In this document: one piece after another, positions 26,067 through 36,196 of the stretch
How the letters are laid out: every line of letters begins with the position of its first letter
Position numbering within the stretch: the stretch's first letter is position 1
NCBI RefSeq assembly: GCF_003946115.1
Contig: NZ_RHOH01000004.1
Span: 1-64,000 of the forward strand
DNA length: 64,000 nucleotides
Direction: 5' to 3'
DNA from: Lacticaseibacillus daqingensis
GTDB taxonomy: Bacteria > Bacillota > Bacilli > Lactobacillales > Lactobacillaceae
The notes under the pieces: model-generated
The model's input: the letters and a program-made list of their open reading frames with translations, nothing else
What the model was told of the DNA's origin: nothing
The model's database searches: none
Position numbers and translations under genes: made by a program

Positions 26067-27110
26067 TCATTGATCAAAATGGGTGTAATAGTTGGTCAGC
26101 CGCTTGGCGAGCTCCTCACGGAAGGTGGTCAACAGACCGATCATCTTCGAGTACGGCATCTGGGTCGGCCCGATCAGGGCGATCATGCCCGTCCCGTGCT
26201 CGCCCACGCTATACTTGGCGGTGATCACACTCAGGTTCGCCAAGGCGTCCGGCGTGAGCTCAGAGCCCAGCCGCACCTGCAAGTCCGACACCATGGCCGG
26301 ATTCAGCAACTGATTGATGGCCCCTTGCTCAGGCTCCATCATTGCGAGCAGCCGCTTGATCTGGCCCACGTCGCCGTCTTCGACATAATCCATCAGGTTC
26401 AGTCGGCCCCCAACATAAAAGCGCTCGGCCGCCGCTTTTTGCAAGACGTTGCCGAAGATGTCGAGGAAACCGTTCGGGCTGGTCATGTACTTGAACAAGA
26501 CGGCCGGCACGTCGGCTTGCAGCTTCTGCGCCACCTGGCCCAGCGGCAGTCCGACCAGCTGATCGTTGATGATGCGGATCGCTTTTTCGACCTCACCGGA
26601 ATCCACCTCAGGCGGCAGCGTGAACAACTGATTCTCCACATTGCCGTTGCTGGTGACCAGAATGGCCATGACCTGGTGATTGCCTAATGGCACCATCCGA
26701 AAACCGGTCAGGCGAATGTTGGCCACCTCAGGGCCAAGGCTGATGGCGGTGTAGCTGGTCAAGTTCGACAAGATGCGGGCGCTTTGGGCCACGATCTCAT
26801 CGATCTTGTAAAAATGGCCGCCAAAACCCTGCTGGATCGCGGCGATCTCGTTTGGCGTGGCGGCCGCCGGTTCCACCAGGTTGTCCAGGTAGTACCGGTA
26901 GCCCCGCGTCGACGGCACCCGCCCTGAGCTACTGTGTGTTTTAGTAATCAATCCCTGCTCTTCTAAGGCCGCCATATCATTGCGGATCGTGGCCGAGCTG
27001 ACGTGGATCGGCAGCTCTTCCATTAACGTCTTCGATCCGACTGGCTGACCACTTTCAGTGAATAGCCGAATGATCTCCTTCAAGACGAGCAGTTGGCGTT
27101 TCGTCAACAT
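26067..27110 (-). CDS. hrcA: Heat-inducible repressor HrcA
   Basis: A 347-residue repressor that binds the CIRCE operator and keeps class I heat-shock genes off when GroEL is free. It has an N-terminal winged helix ([19 protein letters not shown], then [20 protein letters not shown]), a GAF-like dimerisation domain and an inserted domain. The start at 27110 is set by GAGGTGGG upstream. A CIRCE element with a consensus promoter is placed 13 bases before it, so the operon is self-repressed. Confidence 0.98.
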   Translation of the reverse strand: MLTKRQLLVLKEIIRLFTESGQPVGSKTLMEELPIHVSSATIRNDMAALEEQGLITKTHSSSGRVPSTRGYRYYLDNLVEPAAATPNEIAAIQQGFGGHFYKIDEIVAQSARILSNLTSYTAISLGPEVANIRLTGFRMVPLGNHQVMAILVTSNGNVENQLFTLPPEVDSGEVEKAIRIINDQLVGLPLGQVAQKLQADVPAVLFKYMTSPNGFLDIFGNVLQKAAAERFYVGGRLNLMDYVEDGDVGQIKRLLAMMEPEQGAINQLLNPAMVSDLQVRLGSELTPDALANLSVITAKYSVGEHGTGMIALIGPTQMPYSKMIGLLTTFREELAKRLTNYYTHFDQ

Positions 27111-27123
27111 ATTCCCACCTCTT

Positions 27124-27150
27124 TTAGCACTGGCAAACAATGAGTGCTAA
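27124..27150 (-). promoter_or_regulatory. CIRCE operator
   Basis: TTAGCACTC-N9-CAGTGCTAA on the minus strand, differing from the consensus by one base in the second arm (CAG instead of GAG). It is the binding site of HrcA, located between the promoter and the hrcA start codon. Confidence 0.9.
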
Positions 27151-27160
27151 CACAATGAAT

Positions 27161-27189
27161 AATATACCAACTGCCATTAGCAATGTCAA
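27161..27189 (-). promoter_or_regulatory. hrcA operon promoter
   Basis: Minus-strand perfect -35 TTGACA (27184-27189), 17-base spacer, -10 TATATT (27161-27166), with CIRCE immediately downstream. Confidence 0.85.
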
Positions 27190-27276
27190 CCCGCTTCTGC
27201 CAAATCAGCCTTACGACTGAGGGCTGAACCGGGATTTGGTGGGCCGCGCCGCAACATCCAGCGCACCGCGGGACAC

Positions 27277-27304
27277 CAAAAAGACCGCGACCGGATCGCG
27301 GCCC
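27277..27304 (-). terminator. Terminator after hemW
   Basis: Minus-strand GGCCGCGA/TCGCGGTC hairpin followed by TTTTTGG, separating the terC-truB-ribF-hemW unit from the heat-shock operon. Confidence 0.8.
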
Positions 27305-27310
27305 TTCAAT

Positions 27311-28456
27311 TCAGATGAGCGGGTCCTCCAGCAAAAACTGCTGGAACACCTCGTTGCCCAGAAACATCCCTTGGTTCGTCAGGATCAAATGGTCGTCACG
27401 CTCGACCATCAGACGCTGGTCCTTGAGGGATTGGATCAATGCGCCGTACACATCCTCAATGCTGAGGTGGTACCGCGCGGCAAAGCGCGCACGGCTGACG
27501 CCGGCGCGGGTGCGCAGACCCAGGAATAACTCCTCTTCGATCTGCTCTTCCAGTGGCACCAGGTGATGCTCGATCACAGGCACCTTGTGGTCGTGTAGCG
27601 GTGCCAGGTACTGCTGAATCGGGCCGAAGTTATGGTACCGGTCGCGCCCCACATACCCGAACGCCCCCGCCCCGAAACCGAAGTACTTGTCGTTACGCCA
27701 GTACAGCAAGTTGTGCTGGCACTCAAACCCGGGCTTGGCGAAGTTAGCGATCTCATACTGCGCTCGCCCGTTGACCGCCATCAGGTCGATCGCATCCTGA
27801 TACATGTCCGCCTCAACGTCCTGATTCGGTAGCTGCAAGCGCCCCTTGCGCATCAGGTTGTAGAAAATGGTCTTCTTCTCCAGGATCAGCGAATAGGTCG
27901 AGTAATGCGGCAGGTCCAGTTCAAGCGCGTGGCGCAAGCTGTGTAAAAAGTTGTCGCGGCTTTGGCCCGGCAAACGGAAGATCAGGTCGATGGACAGGTT
28001 GTCCAGCCCCACCGCGCGCGCATTGGCAATGGCCGTGTAAACATCGGCTGCCTGGTGCGTGCGGCCGATGCGCTTGAGGATTGCATCATCGAAGGACTGC
28101 ACCCCGATCGACAGGCGTGTCACACCGTTATCCTTCATCACCTGCAATTTGTCTCGCGTCAGCAAGTCGTTGGGGTTGGCCTCGAAGGTGAACTCCCCGT
28201 GCTCAAAATGTAACTCGCGCCGGATCGCCACGATCAGCTTTTCCAGCTGCACTGGCGACAATGCGGTGGGCGTACCGCCCCCAACGTACACCGTCTCGAT
28301 CGACTCGTTGGGGTGGCTCGCCATCACCAGGTGCATCTCGCGAATCAGCATGTCGAGGTAGTCGTCCACCGGCTGGCCCTCGATGAACACCTTGTTGAAG
28401 TCGCAGTAATAACAGATGTGCGCACAAAACGGGATGTGGATGTAGGCGCCGGCCAT
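27311..28456 (-). CDS. hemW: HemW-type radical SAM protein
   Basis: A 381-residue radical SAM protein, formerly called oxygen-independent coproporphyrinogen oxidase-like. The cluster-binding cysteines are C11, C15 and C18 (CAHICYYCDF), followed by VYVGGGTPTAL and a HemN-like C-terminal winged domain. HemW homologs bind heme and act as heme chaperones; true HemN activity is not expected, since no heme pathway is seen here. Its ATG overlaps the ribF stop by one base (TGATG), indicating translational coupling. Confidence 0.92.
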   Translation of the reverse strand: MAGAYIHIPFCAHICYYCDFNKVFIEGQPVDDYLDMLIREMHLVMASHPNESIETVYVGGGTPTALSPVQLEKLIVAIRRELHFEHGEFTFEANPNDLLTRDKLQVMKDNGVTRLSIGVQSFDDAILKRIGRTHQAADVYTAIANARAVGLDNLSIDLIFRLPGQSRDNFLHSLRHALELDLPHYSTYSLILEKKTIFYNLMRKGRLQLPNQDVEADMYQDAIDLMAVNGRAQYEIANFAKPGFECQHNLLYWRNDKYFGFGAGAFGYVGRDRYHNFGPIQQYLAPLHDHKVPVIEHHLVPLEEQIEEELFLGLRTRAGVSRARFAARYHLSIEDVYGALIQSLKDQRLMVERDDHLILTNQGMFLGNEVFQQFLLEDPLI

Positions 28457-29403
28457 CAGTCCCTCAACTCCTTCAAGTAGGCCCGTGAGGCGGCCTCATC
28501 CTGCGCAAGCTGGGCCACCAAGCCCGCGGCGCCGGTGAACTGCACCTCGCCGCGGAGGTAGTGCAGCCAGCGCACCACCACTGGCTGGCCGTAGATGTCC
28601 GCATGAAAATCAAACAGGTTGATCTCAAGCGTGACCGGCCGCCCCGCCCCAAACGTGACATTGCGGCCGACTGAGGCCATCCCCGGCACCCATGCCCCAT
28701 TCACCTGCATTAGCACTGTGTAGATCCCGATGCCCGGCAACCGCTCCGCGGTCGGCGTGGCGATGTTGGCGGTCGGATAGCCCAGCGTGCGCCCCCGGGC
28801 CTCCCCGTGAACCACAGTCCCCGTCGTCTCGTAGGCGTACCCAAGCAGCTGGTTGGCGGTGGCGATATCGCCGGTATCAAGTGCGGCGCGAATGGTGGTC
28901 GAGGAGATCTTCGCCCCATCGATCATCGCCGCCGGCACCGTGAGGACCTCGAACCGCCCCTGCGCATAGTCGGGGAGCGTCGTCATGTTGGCAACGGCCC
29001 GCTTACCGTAGGTGTAATCAAAGCCCGCCACCACCACCGCCGCGTTGAGTCCCACAAGGTACTGATCCACGAAGGCCTGCGGCGCCAAGGCGGCAAATTC
29101 CGGCGTGAAGTGCAGCACGTACAGCACGTCCACCTGGTTTTGCGCCATCAGGGCCACCTTGCGTTGCCGCGTCGACAGGTACTTGACCGAATCCGCCGGC
29201 ACGTGCTGGTAGATCACGGCCGGATGCACATCAAACGTCATGACCGCCAGCTGCAAGCCGCGCGCATCGGCGGCCGCCCGGGCCCGCTGGATCACCGCTT
29301 GGTGCCCGCGGTGCACCCCGTCAAAAAAACCCAGCGCGAGCACCACCGGCTGCGTTGGCCGCAATGTCTGGTCTAATGGTGGCACAACATCAATTACTTG
29401 CAT
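28456..29403 (-). CDS. ribF: Bifunctional riboflavin kinase / FAD synthetase
   Basis: A 315-residue enzyme making FMN and FAD. The N-terminal nucleotidyltransferase domain has LGFFDGVHRGHQAVI (about residue 24-38), and the C-terminal flavokinase domain has GEARGRTLGYPTANI (about 205) and EINLFDFHADIYGQ. It is full length. It lies one base after truB and overlaps hemW, the conserved truB-ribF order of Firmicutes. Confidence 0.97.
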   Translation of the reverse strand: MQVIDVVPPLDQTLRPTQPVVLALGFFDGVHRGHQAVIQRARAAADARGLQLAVMTFDVHPAVIYQHVPADSVKYLSTRQRKVALMAQNQVDVLYVLHFTPEFAALAPQAFVDQYLVGLNAAVVVAGFDYTYGKRAVANMTTLPDYAQGRFEVLTVPAAMIDGAKISSTTIRAALDTGDIATANQLLGYAYETTGTVVHGEARGRTLGYPTANIATPTAERLPGIGIYTVLMQVNGAWVPGMASVGRNVTFGAGRPVTLEINLFDFHADIYGQPVVVRWLHYLRGEVQFTGAAGLVAQLAQDEAASRAYLKELRD

Positions 29404-29404
29404 C

Positions 29405-30319
29405 TCAATCCCCTATTTCTGATCCCGTATTCGCTAAAAACATGATGGCTGGCCGATACACTGGGCCGGCCTGCTCGTACACAGCCTTGAGCACGTCTGC
29501 GTGCATCAACAGCACCCGCGGCGCGCTCAGTGGCAAGGTCAACGCGCGGCCGTCTTGCACCATCGCCCACTCTGCCGGCGTCAAGGCGTGCTGGGGCACG
29601 TCCTCAAAGACCGTCTCGATCGGGCGCAGCACCGCGGCCACCGCCGCCGGCGCCGTCTCACGGTCGAGGTCACGCAGATCCAGCGTCTGAGCCAGGGTAA
29701 ACCCGCCGCTTTGCGTCCGCGTCAGTTGACTCATCACCGCTGGCACACCCAGCGCGCGGCCGAGGTCGACCGCCAAGGTGCGAATGTACGTGCCCTTGGA
29801 CACTCGGGCCATGAAGCGCACCCGCTGCGTGCCCGTGACGGCGTCAAAAACCGGTTCTGCGGTCCGCGCAAAGGCGTAGATGGTGGCGGTGCGCTTGGGC
29901 CGTTCAACGGTTTCCCCGTGCCGCGCATAGTCGTAGAGCCGGCGCCCGTTGACCTTCACTGCCGAGTACATCGGCGGGATCTGCGTGATGGTGCCGGTCA
30001 GCGTGGCCATCGCCGCATCAATGGCGGCGGGGGTGAACGGCGCCGGCAGCGACACCCGTTCCACCTCAGCCCCATCGAGGTCCTCGGTTTCGGTCGCGAA
30101 GCCGACCGTCACTTCACCGGTGTACACCTTGCCCAGGTCCATCAACGCTGGCACAGCCTTGGTGGCCGCGCCCAACGCGATCGGCAGCACCCCGTCGACA
30201 CTGGGATCCAGCGTGCCAGAGTGGCCGATTTTTTTCATGCGCAACAAGTAGCGCAGCTTGCTGACCACGTCTGCGCTGGTCATGCCCACCGGCTTGTATA
30301 CGGGTAAAATGCCGTCCAT
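29405..30319 (-). CDS. truB: tRNA pseudouridine-55 synthase
   Basis: A 304-residue TruB that makes the T-loop pseudouridine in all tRNAs. The active site motif GHSGTLDPSVDGVLP with the catalytic Asp lies at about residues 34-48, and KVNGRRLYDYAR and KGTYIRTLAVDLG are the other family motifs. The start overlaps the terC stop by one base (ATGA type). It is translationally coupled with terC and ribF. Confidence 0.97.
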   Translation of the reverse strand: MDGILPVYKPVGMTSADVVSKLRYLLRMKKIGHSGTLDPSVDGVLPIALGAATKAVPALMDLGKVYTGEVTVGFATETEDLDGAEVERVSLPAPFTPAAIDAAMATLTGTITQIPPMYSAVKVNGRRLYDYARHGETVERPKRTATIYAFARTAEPVFDAVTGTQRVRFMARVSKGTYIRTLAVDLGRALGVPAVMSQLTRTQSGGFTLAQTLDLRDLDRETAPAAVAAVLRPIETVFEDVPQHALTPAEWAMVQDGRALTLPLSAPRVLLMHADVLKAVYEQAGPVYRPAIMFLANTGSEIGD

Positions 30320-31065
30320 CAGTTCGTCCTCCGCTTCGTCGTTCGCCTCTCATGCACGAGCCAGGTCACGCCAAACGCAGCGACCACGATCAGGCTGAAC
30401 AGCCAGTTGGGCAGCTCCAGCCCGATCATCGGGAGACTCCCGGCGAGCTTAAAGGCGATGACGCCGATCAGCACGTAGGCCATCGTCTCAAGCTCTGGCA
30501 CCTTTGTGATAAAGTTGGTGATCACCTGTGCCACGAACCGCATCGCCAAAATCCCAAGGCACCCCCCGATCAGCACGATCACCGGATTCGAATCCACCGC
30601 CAGCGCCGCCAGGATCGAGTCCACGGAGAACACAATGTCAAGCGCCTCGATCTGCAAGACTGTGCGCCAAAAATGCACGTGCTTAGCGCGTGCCTCGGGC
30701 TGGGCCGCGGCCTGAGGGTGCCGCTGTTCGTAGAAGTAGTGCAACGACATCCACAGCAGGTACACGGCCCCAAGCGCTTTGATGCCCCAAAAGCGCATCA
30801 AATAAGCGCCCAGGCCGATGGCGATGAACCGGAACAGGTACGCCCCCCACATCCCATACAACAAGGCGTGGTGTTGCAGCTTCTCCGTCGGCAAAGACTT
30901 TGTCTGCGCGGCAAGCACCACTGCATTGTCGACCGATAGCAGGCACTCCAGCACCGCCAGCGTCGCAATGATCATCCAGCCACCGGTGGTCATCACCGCC
31001 GCGTGCCAGTTACTGGCCTCAAAAAAAGGCACGTATAGTTTTTCTAAAACAGAAATCGTGAACAC
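30319..31065 (-). CDS. TerC family integral membrane protein
   Basis: A protein of about 246-249 residues with seven or more membrane helices and the TerC signatures LECLLSVDNAVVLA and EALDIVFSVDSILAALA. These conserved Asp residues are thought to bind metal; family members act in manganese homeostasis or metalation of exported enzymes. The annotated GTG at 31065 overlaps the only ribosome site (GAGG, 31065-31068). An ATT at 31056 lies 8 bases after it, which would make ATT the better start. It is the first gene of the truB-ribF-hemW unit; a TATAAT (31081-31086) without a clear -35 lies just upstream. Confidence 0.85.
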   Translation of the reverse strand: MFTISVLEKLYVPFFEASNWHAAVMTTGGWMIIATLAVLECLLSVDNAVVLAAQTKSLPTEKLQHHALLYGMWGAYLFRFIAIGLGAYLMRFWGIKALGAVYLLWMSLHYFYEQRHPQAAAQPEARAKHVHFWRTVLQIEALDIVFSVDSILAALAVDSNPVIVLIGGCLGILAMRFVAQVITNFITKVPELETMAYVLIGVIAFKLAGSLPMIGLELPNWLFSLIVVAAFGVTWLVHERRTTKRRTN

Positions 31066-31170
31066 CTCGCTTATTCGCCCATTATACCGTTTAACCGAAT
31101 GCCCTGCACCCCACGGCCGCAGTTCTTTCAATCTACCACGCCAACGCCGCCCGTTCAATCTCGCCCACGC

Positions 31171-31208
31171 AAAAAAAGAGGCTGCAACAAGTGCCACAGC
31201 CTCTTTTT
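31171..31208 (-). terminator. rbfA terminator
   Basis: Minus-strand GAGGCTG/CAGCCTC hairpin with T-runs on both sides (TTTTTTT on the minus strand), ending the rimP-nusA-infB-rbfA operon. Confidence 0.85.
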
Positions 31209-31220
31209 GCGCGCCGATGC

Positions 31221-31568
31221 TTAATCTTTGCGTTTCATATCATTGAGGAGCTGGTCGATCCGCGCCCCGTACTGCACCGAGGTGTCCTGCACGAACTGAA
31301 TCGTTGGCACCTTGAACAGTTTGATGCGCTGACCAACCTCACGGCGGATCAGGCCTTGCGCCTTATCCAGCCCAGCTTGGACCTCCTGCACGTGCTTCGC
31401 GTCGTCCTGCAAGACACTGTAATAAACCGTGGCCTCTTGCAAGTCGCCCGTCAAGCGCACGCCGGTAATCGTCACGCCTTTGACCCGGGGATCGTTGACG
31501 TCCTTCAGCAGGATGTCGTCGATCTCGCGCTGGATCTGCGTTTCTACGCGTCCGATACGATGTTTCAT
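31221..31568 (-). CDS. rbfA: Ribosome-binding factor A
   Basis: A 115-residue KH-like protein that binds the 30S subunit for 16S rRNA 5'-end maturation and cold adaptation. The start KHRIGRVETQIQREIDDILL and the core VKGVTITGVRLTGDLQEATV fit the family. GGAGG precedes the ATG. It is the last gene of the nusA-infB operon, 25 bases after infB. Confidence 0.95.
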   Translation of the reverse strand: MKHRIGRVETQIQREIDDILLKDVNDPRVKGVTITGVRLTGDLQEATVYYSVLQDDAKHVQEVQAGLDKAQGLIRREVGQRIKLFKVPTIQFVQDTSVQYGARIDQLLNDMKRKD

Positions 31569-31593
31569 AGTGACCTCCTGTGCAACCAGTCGG

Positions 31594-34368
31594 CTACTTC
31601 ACCGGAACTTCTTCCATGGTGTAGGCTTCGATCTGGTCGTCGACCTTGATGTCGTTGTAGTTTTCGATGGTCAGCCCCAGCTCAAAGCCTTGGTTGACCT
31701 TCTTCACGTCGTCCTTGAAGCGACGCAGGGAGCCCAGCTTGCCTTCGTGAACGACGATGCCGTCACGGATCAGGCGGATGCCGGCATCACGGGTGATGTA
31801 GCCGTTGTCGACGAACGCCCCAGCAACCGTCCCGATCTTGGAGACGCTGATGGTTTCGCGCACGGTCAGCGAACCGGTGACCTTTTCAACGAAGGTCGGT
31901 TCGAGCATGCCCTTCATAGCATCTTCGATTTCACCGATCGCTTTGTAAATGACACTGTGCAAGCGAATGTCAACATCTTCCTGATCCGCCTGCAACTTGG
32001 CCTGCGGGGTCGGGCGAACGTTGAAGCCGATGATGATGGCGTTGGAAGCCGAAGCCAAGGTGACATCGGATTCGTTGATCGCGCCAACCGCCTGGTGAAT
32101 GATGTTCACGCGGACGCCTTCGACTTCGATCTTTTGAAGGGAGCCGGCCAGCGCCTCAACGGAGCCTTGCACGTCACCTTTAATGATGACATCGACTTCC
32201 TTGAGTTGGCCTTCCTTCATGGTTTCAAACAGGTTGTCCAAGGTCACGCGGTGCGTTTCCTGACGCACCTTATCCAAGGCGCGCTTGGCCCGTTCTTCAC
32301 CGGCTGCGCGGGCAGACTTCTCATCGTCAAAGACCACGAACTTGTCGGCGGACTGTGGCACATCGTTGAGCCCGGTGATTTCCACCGGCATGGCCGGAAC
32401 GGCTTCCTTGACGCGGCGGCCGCGGTCGTTGGTCATCACCCGGATGCGCCCGAAGGTGTTCCCGACAACGACTGGATCGCCGACATGCAGCGTCCCCTGC
32501 TGAACCAGTACGGTGGTCACAGGGCCACGGCCCTTGTCCAGTTTCGCTTCGATGACGGTCCCAATGGCCTTTTGCGCGGGGTTCGCCTTGAGCTCCAGCA
32601 CATCAGCTTCCAGCAAGATCATTTCGAGCAACTCGTCGATGTTCTTACCGAACTTCGCAGAGATCTGGACGAAAATGGTGTCGCCACCCCAGTCTTCTGG
32701 GATCAGGCCGTACTCGGCGAGCTGTTCCATGACGTGGTTCGGGTTGGCGCCTGGCTTATCGATCTTGTTGACCGCCACGATAATCGGCGCGTTCGCCGCC
32801 TTGGCGTGGTTGATCGCTTCGATCGTCTGTGGCATCACGCCGTCATCCGCCGCAACGACCAGCACGATGATGTCGGTGATATCAGCCCCACGCGCACGCA
32901 TGTTGGTGAACGCCGCGTGCCCTGGGGTATCTAAGAAGGTGATCAGCCGATCGTTCAAGCGCACCTGGTAGGCCCCGATGTGCTGCGTGATCCCACCGGC
33001 TTCGCCTTCGGTCACGTGGGTGTGGCGCAGCTTATCCAACAGCGTCGTCTTCCCGTGGTCAACGTGACCCATGATCGTGACGACCGGCGGCCGAGACGCT
33101 TGCACGTCCGTGTTCGTGGCTTCCGCTTCGAACAAGGTATCGATATCGGCGATGTCTTGCTCGATCTTCTCTTCTGCCTCGATCCCATAATCCGTCGCGA
33201 TCAGTTCGATCGCGTCCTTGTCCAGGCTCTGGTTCTGGTTCACCATCACGCCAAGCATGAAGAGCTTCTTGATGATCTCGGCTGGCTCGCGGTGCAAAAT
33301 CTTACCCAAGTCTTGGGCGTTCATTCCGACCGTATAAATCAGTTTTTCTGGCAATGGCCGCTCCTTACGTTGTGGCATTTCCTTCTTTGGCTGAGCCTGA
33401 GCGCGACGCTTGTTCTTCTTGTTACGCTTCTTGTTGAAGGCATTCCCACGGTTATTTTGGTTATTTTGCTGCCGGCCCTGGAACTGGGGCCGGGTGAATT
33501 CTTGCTTGCGGGCTTCGGTCGGCTTGGCTGGTGTGGCCGCGACTGGCGCTACCGGAGCCGGCGTTGACTGAACCGGTTTTGCAACGGCGGCCGGCTTTGG
33601 TGCTGGTTGCTCGCGTTGCTTCTCCTCGCGCCGCTTTTGCGACTGCTTCAGCTGCTGGATGAACTTCTCATCGTTCCCTGCCACCGGGCGCGGGTTCGAG
33701 TTCGCCTGTGTGGCACGGCCTGCGCGCGGCCGTGGGCTCGGCGCCCCACTGGCCTGGAAGCGATCGTTGCGGTTATCCCGGCGACCTTGTGGCTGGTTGC
33801 CTGAGCGCTGCTGGCCACCGCGGTTATCTCGCTGGCCCTGATTGTTCCGGTTATTGTTGGCCCCGCCGTTGTTGCGGTTGCCGCCTTGGCTTTGGCCTTG
33901 GCTCTGGCCGCCGCGGTTCCCTTGGCCTTGGGTTTGATTCTGGTTATTGAACCGACCGCCACGGGCTGGCTGGGTGTTCTTCGGCCGACGAATCGCAGAC
34001 TTCGAGATCTTAGTCTTGCCGTCCGCCGTTTTTTGAACGGTGTGGTGCGTGCCTGGGGCAGGCTTTTCAGTCGCCTGCGCGCTAGCCGCTGGCTGAGCGG
34101 TCGGCTTTGGGGTCTCCGTTGGCTGAGCCGCAGGTTTGGTGACTGCCGCGGCCGGCTTCGGCGCTTCCGCCTTTGGGGCTGGCTTGGCTGCCGGTTGGCT
34201 GGCCGCCGGCTTAGCACTCAGCGCACTTCGCAGGCTGGCCTCTTGCGCGGGTTCAATGGTGGCCATGTGGGACTTGAAGCTGATTCCCTGCTTGGCTGCG
34301 GCATCGATGACCACTTTACTCGTGACGTTGACTTCCTTGGCAAATTCATAGACTCGTTTTTTGCCCAT
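31594..34368 (-). CDS. infB: Translation initiation factor IF-2
   Basis: A 924-residue IF-2. The N-terminal domain ([16 protein letters not shown]) is followed by about 280 residues rich in Ala, Pro, Gln, Asn and Arg, then a second IF2_N motif (about 345), the GTPase domain with [10 protein letters not shown] (about 433), DTPGH and NKID, and the fMet-tRNA-binding C-terminus. The low-complexity linker includes Asn/Gly/Gln-rich repeats typical of lactobacilli. It lies between ylxQ and rbfA. Confidence 0.98.
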   Translation of the reverse strand: MGKKRVYEFAKEVNVTSKVVIDAAAKQGISFKSHMATIEPAQEASLRSALSAKPAASQPAAKPAPKAEAPKPAAAVTKPAAQPTETPKPTAQPAASAQATEKPAPGTHHTVQKTADGKTKISKSAIRRPKNTQPARGGRFNNQNQTQGQGNRGGQSQGQSQGGNRNNGGANNNRNNQGQRDNRGGQQRSGNQPQGRRDNRNDRFQASGAPSPRPRAGRATQANSNPRPVAGNDEKFIQQLKQSQKRREEKQREQPAPKPAAVAKPVQSTPAPVAPVAATPAKPTEARKQEFTRPQFQGRQQNNQNNRGNAFNKKRNKKNKRRAQAQPKKEMPQRKERPLPEKLIYTVGMNAQDLGKILHREPAEIIKKLFMLGVMVNQNQSLDKDAIELIATDYGIEAEEKIEQDIADIDTLFEAEATNTDVQASRPPVVTIMGHVDHGKTTLLDKLRHTHVTEGEAGGITQHIGAYQVRLNDRLITFLDTPGHAAFTNMRARGADITDIIVLVVAADDGVMPQTIEAINHAKAANAPIIVAVNKIDKPGANPNHVMEQLAEYGLIPEDWGGDTIFVQISAKFGKNIDELLEMILLEADVLELKANPAQKAIGTVIEAKLDKGRGPVTTVLVQQGTLHVGDPVVVGNTFGRIRVMTNDRGRRVKEAVPAMPVEITGLNDVPQSADKFVVFDDEKSARAAGEERAKRALDKVRQETHRVTLDNLFETMKEGQLKEVDVIIKGDVQGSVEALAGSLQKIEVEGVRVNIIHQAVGAINESDVTLASASNAIIIGFNVRPTPQAKLQADQEDVDIRLHSVIYKAIGEIEDAMKGMLEPTFVEKVTGSLTVRETISVSKIGTVAGAFVDNGYITRDAGIRLIRDGIVVHEGKLGSLRRFKDDVKKVNQGFELGLTIENYNDIKVDDQIEAYTMEEVPVK

Positions 34369-34390
34369 TTCTTCACGCTCCCTCTTAATC

Positions 34391-34690
34391 TTAGGTGAGC
34401 AGCTTTAATAGCTTTTTTGCAAAGCCGATATCGCAGACCGCGATCAGACTCCGCTTGGCGCCGATCGCGTGAGACAACTCCATGGTTGTCAGACTGTCTA
34501 CAAGTGGAATCTCGTAAAAGCTACTTTTATCGGTAAATTTCTTCTTGGTGTTGGCACTGGCATCGCTGGCGACGAGCACCAGTTTGGCGCTGCTGTCGCG
34601 AATCGCGCCCAAGACGAAGGTTTCCCCCGTGGTGAGACGGCGTGCGCGCTGCGCCAGGCCCAGTAGGTTTAACGCCTGCTCTTTGGTCAT
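34391..34690 (-). CDS. ylxQ: YlxQ, L7Ae-family RNA-binding protein
   Basis: A 99-residue L7Ae/L30e-fold protein ([20 protein letters not shown], then [16 protein letters not shown]) that probably binds kink-turns in RNA. Members in this position are non-essential ribosome-associated proteins. Its ATG overlaps the ylxR stop by 4 bases. It is part of the conserved nusA-ylxR-ylxQ-infB string. Confidence 0.93.
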   Translation of the reverse strand: MTKEQALNLLGLAQRARRLTTGETFVLGAIRDSSAKLVLVASDASANTKKKFTDKSSFYEIPLVDSLTTMELSHAIGAKRSLIAVCDIGFAKKLLKLLT

Positions 34691-34986
34691 TTGGTTTCGC
34701 CGAACAATTCTTGGCGCGCCTTTTGGTGATCCACATAGGCGAACAACTCATCATAAAAGCTCGGCTCGACACTGAGCGAAAACGCCTTGTCGATCAGATG
34801 CTTCTTCTTGGCGACCGTAATTGCGGCCGGGTCAAGCGCCACATAGGCCCCTCGGCCCGCGGCCTTGCCGGTTGGATCAATGGCGACCGTACCATCGGCG
34901 TTGCGCACGATACGCACCAGCTGCTTTTTGGGGAACATTTCCCCCGACAGCAGGTCCTTGCGCATCGGGATCTTCCGCTGCTTCAT
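34687..34986 (-). CDS. rnpM: YlxR (RnpM), RNase P modulator
   Basis: A 99-residue YlxR-fold nucleic-acid-binding protein with the opening RKIPMRKDLLSGEMFPKKQL and the core GRGAYVALDPAAI. In B. subtilis the homolog binds RNase P RNA and modulates its activity. The usual CRM of many homologs is replaced by PMR at the start, a minor variation. It is tightly placed between nusA (11 bases) and ylxQ (overlap). Confidence 0.9.
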   Translation of the reverse strand: MKQRKIPMRKDLLSGEMFPKKQLVRIVRNADGTVAIDPTGKAAGRGAYVALDPAAITVAKKKHLIDKAFSLSVEPSFYDELFAYVDHQKARQELFGETK

Positions 34987-34997
34987 GTGCGTGCCTC

Positions 34998-36149
34998 CTA
35001 TTCAGCGTCGCTGCGAGTTGGCGCAGCGTCAGCCTCTGGGGCGGCGGTCGTCTCGACTTCTGTGGCCAAAACGGCCTCATCCGCCTCTTCAAGCTCTTCG
35101 TCATCGACGAACTCGACTTCGGATTCCGGCTTGATGTCGATCTTGTAGCCGGTCAGCTTAGCGGCCAGCCGCGCGTTTTGGCCTTTTTTCCCGATGGCCA
35201 AAGACAACTGGTAGTCCGGCACGATCACCGTGCACGAGCGGTCGTTGTCTTTATCGTTGAACTGCACGGCGATGACTTGGGCCGGGTTCAGGGCGTTGGC
35301 GATGTAGTCCACCGGATCCTCTTCCCACTGCACCACGTCCATGTTTTCACCGGACAGCTCGTTGACCACGGCCTGCACCCGGGCGCCTTTAGGCCCGACG
35401 GTGGTGCCAACGGGGTCAACGGACGGGTTGGTCGAGCGCACCGCGATTTTCGTGCGATCGCCGGCTTCACGAGCAATTCCCGCGATTTCAACGACGCCTT
35501 GGAAAATTTCCGGCACTTCCTGTTCAAACAGGCGCTTCACCAAGCCGGGGTTGGTGCGCGAAACGAAGACTTGTGGGCCCTTGCTGGTGTTTTCGACTTT
35601 GGACACGAAGACCTTGATGCGGTCGTGGGCCTCGTAGTGCTCGTTGGGCATCTGGTCTTGCTTGCCCAACACGGCCTCGATCTTACCCAGGTTGACGTAG
35701 ATAAACTTGTTATCGCGCCGTTCCACCTGGCCGGTCATGATCTCGTTTTCGTACTGGGAGTACTCGTCGAAGATGATGCTGCGTTCAGCTTCGCGCACGC
35801 GCTGCATGATCACCTGCTTCGCGGTTTGCGCGGCGATGCGCCCGAAGTTACGCGGGGTCACCTCAAAGCGGATCTCGTCGCCGACCTCATAGGCGCGGTT
35901 CAGCGCCAGCGCATCTTCTAAGCTGACTTCCAGGCGGGAGTCGAAGACCTGCTCGGTCACTTCCTTGACCGCGTAGACCGTGATATCGCCCTTCTTTGGG
36001 TCAAAGGTCACTTCCACGTTTTGGGCCTGGTTGTAGTTGCGCTTGTACGCAGACACCAGCGCCGCTTCAAGCGCGTCGATGACGATTTCTTTCTTGACGC
36101 CCTTCTCCTGCTCAAGCGCATCGAGGGCTTCGATCATTTCCTTTGACAT
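34998..36149 (-). CDS. nusA: Transcription termination/antitermination factor NusA
   Basis: A 383-residue NusA with the N-terminal RNA-polymerase-binding domain (residues 1-125), an S1 domain (about 135-200) and two KH domains (GPKGARVQAVVNEL and IGKKGQNARLAAKLTG), then a short acidic tail. The acidic AR domains of Gram-negative NusA are missing, as is usual in Firmicutes. It controls pausing and intrinsic termination. It is part of the rimP-nusA-ylxR-ylxQ-infB-rbfA operon. Confidence 0.98.
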   Translation of the reverse strand: MSKEMIEALDALEQEKGVKKEIVIDALEAALVSAYKRNYNQAQNVEVTFDPKKGDITVYAVKEVTEQVFDSRLEVSLEDALALNRAYEVGDEIRFEVTPRNFGRIAAQTAKQVIMQRVREAERSIIFDEYSQYENEIMTGQVERRDNKFIYVNLGKIEAVLGKQDQMPNEHYEAHDRIKVFVSKVENTSKGPQVFVSRTNPGLVKRLFEQEVPEIFQGVVEIAGIAREAGDRTKIAVRSTNPSVDPVGTTVGPKGARVQAVVNELSGENMDVVQWEEDPVDYIANALNPAQVIAVQFNDKDNDRSCTVIVPDYQLSLAIGKKGQNARLAAKLTGYKIDIKPESEVEFVDDEELEEADEAVLATEVETTAAPEADAAPTRSDAE

Positions 36150-36196
36150 GTTGTTCCTTCCTTTTCAACGCCCGCCTTCGCGGGTCCAGATTTCGC

